Assembly (NCBI GenBank): GCA_025453925.1
Contig: JALOPK010000093.1
Span: forward strand, 1-10,150
Direction of reading: 5' to 3'
DNA: 10,150 nucleotides
Source: Candidatus Eiseniibacteriota bacterium
Lineage (GTDB): Bacteria > JAFGKV01
Position 1 is the first letter of the stretch, and each line of letters begins with the position of its first letter. The position numbers and the translations under genes were made by a program. This document shows, one piece after another, positions 6,743 through 10,150 of this stretch. Below the pieces are notes generated by a model. It was not told where the DNA came from. It saw only the letters and a program-made list of their open reading frames with translations, and did no database searches.

Positions 6743-7612
6743 CTTCTTGCGTGACTCAACTATGCGACGGATCGGCGGGCGAAGCCTCGTGATCGATCGC
6801 GCCCACGGAGTACGTCATCGGCTCTCGGTTCCCGCGCTATCGAGCACATACGTCGCCCCGGCGGCATGGGGGACTCTCCGCATCCTTCCATGTCCGCAGA
6901 GCCTCAGATGGAGACAACGCCCAAGACAACTCAAACGGCAAGGGACTTGCGTGCTCGCCCACGGTCAAACCTGCCGGTGAGATGACGCCACTCCGCTCCA
7001 CGCCATCGGCCCCAGCTGTCGACATCCTCCCGCAGCGGGGAGTTCGCCCTCAGTTGTGTGCAGCCATCGAGCCTCCCCCTTTCGCAGAGAGGGCCCGGGG
7101 AACTCCCGGTGCCGCGGTTTTACTCCTGACACGTCCCGCTTCACGCTGCCGTAGACACTCGTAGACACTCATTACTCCGGCGACGGTCCTCTCCGCACAA
7201 GACAAGGCCCGCAAGTTACCCCCTCCCCAGCGTCGCGTGCGCCCACGCGAGTCTGGAGCCTGAGCCGGTCTCGCTCGATGCATCCGTCTTGTCGCCGCTG
7301 CTCTGCGTGCCCAAGAGCCCCGGCTTCCCTTGGTTCGGCCCGCTCGGAGAGACAACTTCGCCTTGGTGCCGCGGGGGAAGCCATCGGATCTTGTGCTGCA
7401 TCGGCCTGCCTGTGGGTGCCCTCGCGTCGCTCGATCCTGCCGTTTCGGTCGCGCATTGCTGCACGTGACCCTGCTCTCCGGTGCTTCCGGAATCTCAGTG
7501 GGTGCACAGAAGACGCCAGCCTGGACTGGCGCCTTGATGCGGCACAGCACTGGTGCGTTGAAACCGATCTATGGGCATATTGCTCAGCAGTGGTCCACCC
7601 CACACACCACCG
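6743..7612. other. About 870 bases with no recognised gene
   Basis: No open frame here gives a protein I recognise. Readings on both strands are dominated by Arg, Ser, Pro and Cys, as expected from GC-rich non-coding DNA or a badly decayed mobile element. Visible details are a perfect tandem pair of GTAGACACTC at 7151-7170 and a short stem (CTCCC / GGGAG) at 7028-7043. The stretch sits between the decayed hicBA pair and the inverted-repeat element, which fits a decayed accessory insertion, but no transposase or reverse transcriptase motif can be pointed to. Confidence 0.5.
7151..7170. repeat. Tandem 10-bp duplication GTAGACACTC x2
   Basis: Two perfect adjacent copies of GTAGACACTC in a non-coding stretch. 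Too short to be assigned to an element; it may be simple slippage. Confidence 0.7.
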
Positions 7613-7712
7613 CCGTCATCCCTGAGGAGGCGGGGAACCAAGAGGCCGCTCAGCGCGGCGCATGGGCGTGGGCCGCGTATGAACTGGATTCCCGCATGCG
7701 CGGGAATGACGG
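7613..7712. repeat. REP-doublet (REPIN/BIME-like) inverted-repeat element
   Basis: Two 28-bp arms in inverted orientation bound a 100-bp unit. The left arm is 7613-7640 (starts CCGTCATCCC, ends GGGGAACCA). The right arm is 7685-7712 (starts TGGATTCCCGCATGCG, ends GAATGACGG). By hand alignment 21 of 28 positions match. The right arm contains the near-palindrome ATTCCCGCATGCGCGGGAAT, the core of the widespread CGTCATTCCCGCG...GCGGGAATCCA dispersed repeat. The 44-base spacer is GC-rich. The architecture is that of REP doublets moved by RAYT-type transposases; none is encoded here. The left arm is more degraded than the right. Confidence 0.7.
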
Positions 7713-7919
7713 GTGCATGAGTGCCCCGGGACCGCAAAGGTTTCGGGAGCAACAGAACCGGGGACACTTGAGCAGTACCATGCGAGCAAACCCCATACCC
7801 GCACACACTACGCCGGTCCACACAAGAACCAGAAGCTCCCCACTACCCCGGTCGAGCCACGGCAGTTCATCACCGTCGCAGTCGCGGTGCCGAGCTGCCG
7901 GCAGAGGAGGATCCGTCAC
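7713..7919. other. Leader region of the OmpA-like gene
   Basis: Between the repeat element and the start at 7920 the frame of the downstream gene is open, but its 69-residue extension (His/Pro/Thr-rich) has no recognisable feature and would precede the signal peptide. It is treated as an untranslated leader or promoter region; no promoter consensus is seen. Confidence 0.5.
7906..7910 (+). promoter_or_regulatory. Ribosome binding site GGAGG fixing the OmpA-like gene start
   Basis: GGAGG (within GAGGAGG) lies 9 bases before the ATG at 7920. It selects this start, which begins a signal peptide, over the open frame running back to 7713. Confidence 0.8.
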
Positions 7920-9143
7920 ATGACGAACCGCGTTCGCTTCCCGATCGTTGCGCTTCTCGTGGCGGTCGCAGCCTTGCCCTCTGTGGCAGCCTCGCCCGAG
8001 GTGGTCAATCTGTTGTCGCTGCAGGAGGGCTCGCTGCCGGTCATCATTCCCCCCACGTACGGGGGATGGGAGGTCGAAGGGCTCCTGGACGACAGCCCGT
8101 CGACCGGGTGGGCCTGTGAAGCAGGCCGGATCACCGACAATGTGTTCCTGTTCGAGCTGGTAGCAGAGGCCGCCGTCGAGCGTTTCGAGTTCGATCAGGC
8201 CTATGTCGACGCGGAAGGCGCCGGTGCTCGCGACGTGCTCGTCGAGGTTTCGGCCTCGTCTTCCGAGGAGGTGTTCACCACGGTGCTGGAGGCGACCCTC
8301 GTCGCAGGGGCCGATGGGCAGGTGTTTCCGGCCTCCCGGGTGGTGCCGGCTCGCCGGGTGCGGCTCACCATCCGGAACAACCACGGGAATCTGGAGTGGA
8401 CTGAGTTGTTCTCGTTCCGCGGATTCGGGCCGCGGCCGGCCTCGTCAGCCCTGGCCGACATCTCCGGGACGTACGAGACGAACTACTCGGACTTCCATGT
8501 TCGCCAGCAGGGAACCGCGCTCATCGGCTGCTACGATTTCGATGAGGGCCTCCTCGAGGGGACGATCGAAGGCCGTCTGATGAAGATCACGTGGCGGGAG
8601 CATGGCGGCGCCGATGACCGAGGCCCCGCCGTCATAGTGTTCGCACCCGATGGGAAGTCCTTCAAGGGCTTCTGGTGGTACGGGGGAAACGAGGCAGGGA
8701 AGCCCGGCGGCGTGTGGGACGGGCGGAAGGCGTCCGACGCGGTCGGAGGATGCCCCCACTGGTCCGGCTCACTGGAGGTGGAGCTGGAGAGGAAACTGGA
8801 ATCCGAAGGACGGGCCCGCATCTATGGCATTCTCTTCGACGAGGATTCCGCCGTGATCCGTCCGGAATCAGCCCCGGTGCTTGACGAGGTGGCACATCTC
8901 CTTCTCAGCAACATGAAGTTGAAGCTCACCATCGAGGGGCACACCGACGATACGGGACCTGGAGACCACAACCAGACACTTTCGGAGCAGAGAGCCGAGG
9001 CGGTGAAGGCGCGCCTGGTGGCCTACGGGATCGACCGGGCACGACTGGGTGCCGTGGGCTTCGGCGAATCACGGCCGGTGGCGGACAATGCCACCGAGCT
9101 TGGCCGCGCGCAGAACCGAAGGGTGGAGCTCGTTCGCGACTGA
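7920..9143 (+). CDS. Secreted discoidin-like / beta-domain / OmpA-like envelope protein
   Basis: A 407-residue exported protein. Residues 1-24 form a signal peptide (FPIVALLVAVAALPSVAA, cut near AA-SP). Residues about 26-168 resemble an F5/8 type C (discoidin-like) beta-sandwich: LLDDSPSTGWACE, FLFELVAEAAVERFEFD, ARRVRLTIRNN, ELFSFRGFG. Residues about 178-270 form a second beta-rich domain with GTYETNYSDFHVRQQG, IGCYDFDEGLLEGTIEG, DGKSFKGFWWYGG and GGVWDGRK. It follows a G.(W/Y).(S/T)NY...L.Q.G..(V/I).G.Y pattern met in other envelope proteins, with no function I can name. Residues about 298-407 are an OmpA-like peptidoglycan-binding domain: ILFDEDSAVIRPES, IEGHTDDTG, NQTLSEQRAEAVKARL, GFGESRPVADN, GRAQNRRVELV. 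It keeps the Asp (about 343) and Arg (358) used to bind diaminopimelate. It is probably a periplasmic or outer-membrane-associated cell-wall-tethered protein; its ligand is unknown. Confidence 0.87.
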   Translation: MTNRVRFPIVALLVAVAALPSVAASPEVVNLLSLQEGSLPVIIPPTYGGWEVEGLLDDSPSTGWACEAGRITDNVFLFELVAEAAVERFEFDQAYVDAEGAGARDVLVEVSASSSEEVFTTVLEATLVAGADGQVFPASRVVPARRVRLTIRNNHGNLEWTELFSFRGFGPRPASSALADISGTYETNYSDFHVRQQGTALIGCYDFDEGLLEGTIEGRLMKITWREHGGADDRGPAVIVFAPDGKSFKGFWWYGGNEAGKPGGVWDGRKASDAVGGCPHWSGSLEVELERKLESEGRARIYGILFDEDSAVIRPESAPVLDEVAHLLLSNMKLKLTIEGHTDDTGPGDHNQTLSEQRAEAVKARLVAYGIDRARLGAVGFGESRPVADNATELGRAQNRRVELVRD

Positions 9144-9428
9144 CTTCCCTGAGAGCCCGCCTCGTTTCTTCGCGAGGGCCCCCGACTGGGGTCTCTGGGC
9201 TGACGTGCGGCAGATCGAGCGACGGGCACGACGTGGGGCAGTGATGACAGGTCACAAGGGAGAGGCTGCAGGGAATGGGGAACGGGCAGCGGATGTTGAC
9301 CGGGACTTCGGACGTCGCTGACTCCGTGGTCCTCTCAGGTCGAACCGCAACCGGAACGGATGTAGAGAGGCAGTTTTGGGCGAAGACGACACGGCCCCGG
9401 CGGACAGCAGTATAGAGAGGACTGGCCC
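9144..9428. other. Intergenic region before the YwbE-family gene
   Basis: No gene is seen. Possible weak hairpins follow the OmpA-like stop: CCTCG/CGAGG around 9159-9176, and CCCC-GACT-GGGG at 9180-9191, neither with a T-run. A short word TAGAGAGG occurs twice (9363-9370 and 9413-9420); the second copy supplies the ribosome binding site of the next gene. Confidence 0.5.
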
Positions 9429-9641
9429 ATGAACGGCAACAATCGCTCCGACATCGCACCCGGCATGCGGGTGAAGGTGGTGCGGAAAGAAGATCAGCGA
9501 AGCGGCGCCCTCACGGAAGGGGTTGTCCGGAATCTGCTCACGAAATCGCCCTCCCACCCTCACGGCATCAAGGTGCGTCTGGAGAGCGGCATCGTCGGCC
9601 GGGTGAAGGAGATTCTGGATGCCCAGAGGAGGGCCGGCTAG
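9429..9641 (+). CDS. ywbE: YwbE-family protein (DUF2196)
   Basis: A 70-residue protein matching the YwbE family over its whole length. The hallmarks are R.DI.PG..V.VV.K.DQR.G.LT.G.V...LT.SP.HPHGIKVRLE.G.VGRV..IL, seen here as RSDIAPGMRVKVV (residues 6-18), KEDQRSGALTEGVV (20-33) and SPSHPHGIKVRLESGIVGRV (40-59). No signal peptide or membrane segment is present, so it is probably cytoplasmic. The compact, glycine-turn-rich pattern suggests a small beta-barrel, possibly nucleic-acid binding, but the family has no established biochemical role. GAGAGG lies 8 bases ahead of the ATG. It stands alone between gaps of 285 and 370 bases, so neighbours give no clue to its role. Identification is secure; function is unknown. 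Confidence 0.92.
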   Translation: MNGNNRSDIAPGMRVKVVRKEDQRSGALTEGVVRNLLTKSPSHPHGIKVRLESGIVGRVKEILDAQRRAG

Positions 9642-9852
9642 TCCATGCACTACTGCACGAGGAGCCGAGGTGCCGTCACCTGCGAGAGGCTACCCTGGCG
9701 TACGTGATGCGTTGGAGGATGTAGGTGCAGCGCGTGCGTGAGAGGCAGCCGGTTCGTGGGGGAGGTTCAGTTCATTCGTTGATTTCGAGTGTTCACCGTC
9801 ATGAGCAGACGGAAGCGGGAGTTGGCCAGGAAGGAGTGATTGGCTACCAGCC

Positions 9853-9953
9853 AATGCGGAATGCGGAGCGCGGCATACGAGGCGGCATGATCTCCCGCAG
9901 AGGCGCGGAGGCGCAGAGAGGGAGGCCGAATGTGAATTGCGGAATGAGCACGG
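9853..9953. repeat. Dispersed low-complexity repeats (AATGCGG and GCAGAGGCGC types)
   Basis: AATGCGG occurs twice in tandem at 9853-9866 and TGCGGAATG again at 9938-9946. Between them, around 9888-9923, lies CTCCCGCAGAGGCGCGGAGG followed by CGCAGAGAGGGA, containing a tandem 8-mer (GAGGCGCG then GAGGCGCA, 9900-9915). Both words are familiar interspersed repeats of uncultured bacterial genomes, usually found between genes. No inverted ends or target duplication can be made out, so the mode of spread is unknown. Confidence 0.6.
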
Positions 9954-9998
9954 GCGTGTGTTGCGTGAATGTAGCCATGGCATTCTGTGCCGTAGCCC

Positions 9999-10005
9999 AA
10001 GGAGG
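9999..10005 (+). promoter_or_regulatory. Ribosome binding site AAGGAGG of the last gene
   Basis: AAGGAGG lies 6 bases before the ATG at 10012, close to the ideal spacing, and supports a real gene even though only its first 46 codons are in the window. Confidence 0.85.
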
Positions 10006-10011
10006 AGACCG

Positions 10012-10150
10012 ATGAGGTCGACGATTGCAATTCTGCTGATGATGCTGGTGAGCGGGTTGGCGTTCGCTGAGATCCCACGGGTGATCAGCTACCAAGGGAA
10101 GGTGACTGATGCGTCGGGCAACCCGGTAGCTGACGGCACCTACACGATCG
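10012..10150 (+). CDS. N-terminus of a secreted protein, 3' end outside window
   Basis: The first 46 residues are visible. MRSTIAILLMMLVSGLAFA is a clean signal peptide with an AFA cleavage site after residue 19. The mature start, EIPRVISYQGKVTDASG then NPVADGTYTI, carries the I.YQG.(L/V)TD..G.PV.DGTY motif. That motif opens many large secreted, fibre-like or T9SS-tailed proteins in uncultured FCB-type bacteria, usually as the first beta-strands of a repeated surface domain. The motif is recognised by pattern; the rest of the protein and thus its role cannot be seen. A strong ribosome binding site 6 bases upstream supports the start. Confidence 0.8.
   Translation, partial: MRSTIAILLMMLVSGLAFAEIPRVISYQGKVTDASGNPVADGTYTI

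Larger units (their letters stand above)
9642..10011. other. Repeat-bearing intergenic region before the last gene
   Basis: 370 bases without a gene. The first 200 show nothing distinctive. From about 9853 it holds the low-complexity dispersed repeats listed separately. Readings such as MRNAERGIRGG and ISRRGAEAQRG are typical spurious translations of these repeats, not a protein. Confidence 0.6.

Noticed and set aside
7050-7603. Overlapping - strand open frames (166 and 143 codons) with a vague resemblance to the leader of group II introns.
   Set aside because: No reverse transcriptase motif, no domain V-like hairpin and no intron boundary could be found, so no call is made.
7330-7923. A 197-codon + strand open frame running across the REP-type element.
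   Set aside because: It reads straight through the inverted-repeat element and ends at the start of the OmpA-like gene; there is no motif and no ribosome binding site.

Overview
The window is GC-rich and looks like a Gram-negative bacterium of the kind sampled as uncultured candidate phyla. A secreted protein carries a FlgD/T9SS-type C-terminal sorting tail, there is an OmpA-like envelope protein and a two-component-regulator-type propeller, and dispersed AATGCGG and GCAGAGGCGC repeats are present. This combination fits the wider FCB / Eisenbacteria / Latescibacteria type of genome. That placement is inference: the window holds no rRNA or universal marker.

Layout on the + strand. The 3' part of mtnK (methylthioribose kinase, methionine salvage; 2-1099) overlaps by ATGA a tandem GNAT acetyltransferase (1096-2070). 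After 579 bases without a gene comes a secreted seven-bladed beta-propeller protein with a carboxypeptidase-regulatory-like domain and a sorting tail (2650-4314). After another 547 bases comes a membrane protein with a second, unrelated seven-bladed propeller (Reg_prop type) and four predicted membrane helices but no kinase or other output domain (4862-6244).

On the - strand, facing that gene, lies a decayed hicB-hicA toxin-antitoxin pair (6732 down to 6348). The ATGA junction between its two genes is intact, but hicB has a one-base frameshift and hicA a scrambled C-terminus. About 880 bases follow in which no gene is recognised. A 100-bp imperfect inverted-repeat element of REP-doublet type (7613-7712) then sits about 200 bp ahead of a secreted discoidin-like / beta-domain / OmpA protein (7920-9143).

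The right end holds a small YwbE-family gene (9429-9641), a patch of low-complexity dispersed repeats (about 9853-9953), and the start of another secreted protein cut by the window edge (10012 onward).

The left end is metabolic. From 2650 on, most intact genes encode exported or envelope proteins, each a separate transcription-unit-like gene with a clear Shine-Dalgarno and a long upstream gap. Coding density is only about two thirds. The decayed toxin-antitoxin module and two repeat patches mark 6.3-7.7 kb and 9.85-9.95 kb as drifting accessory spacer. I see no CRISPR array, tRNA, rRNA, intact transposase or defence system. No convincing new multi-gene system is visible; the most unusual items are the output-less Reg_prop membrane protein and the three-domain OmpA protein.
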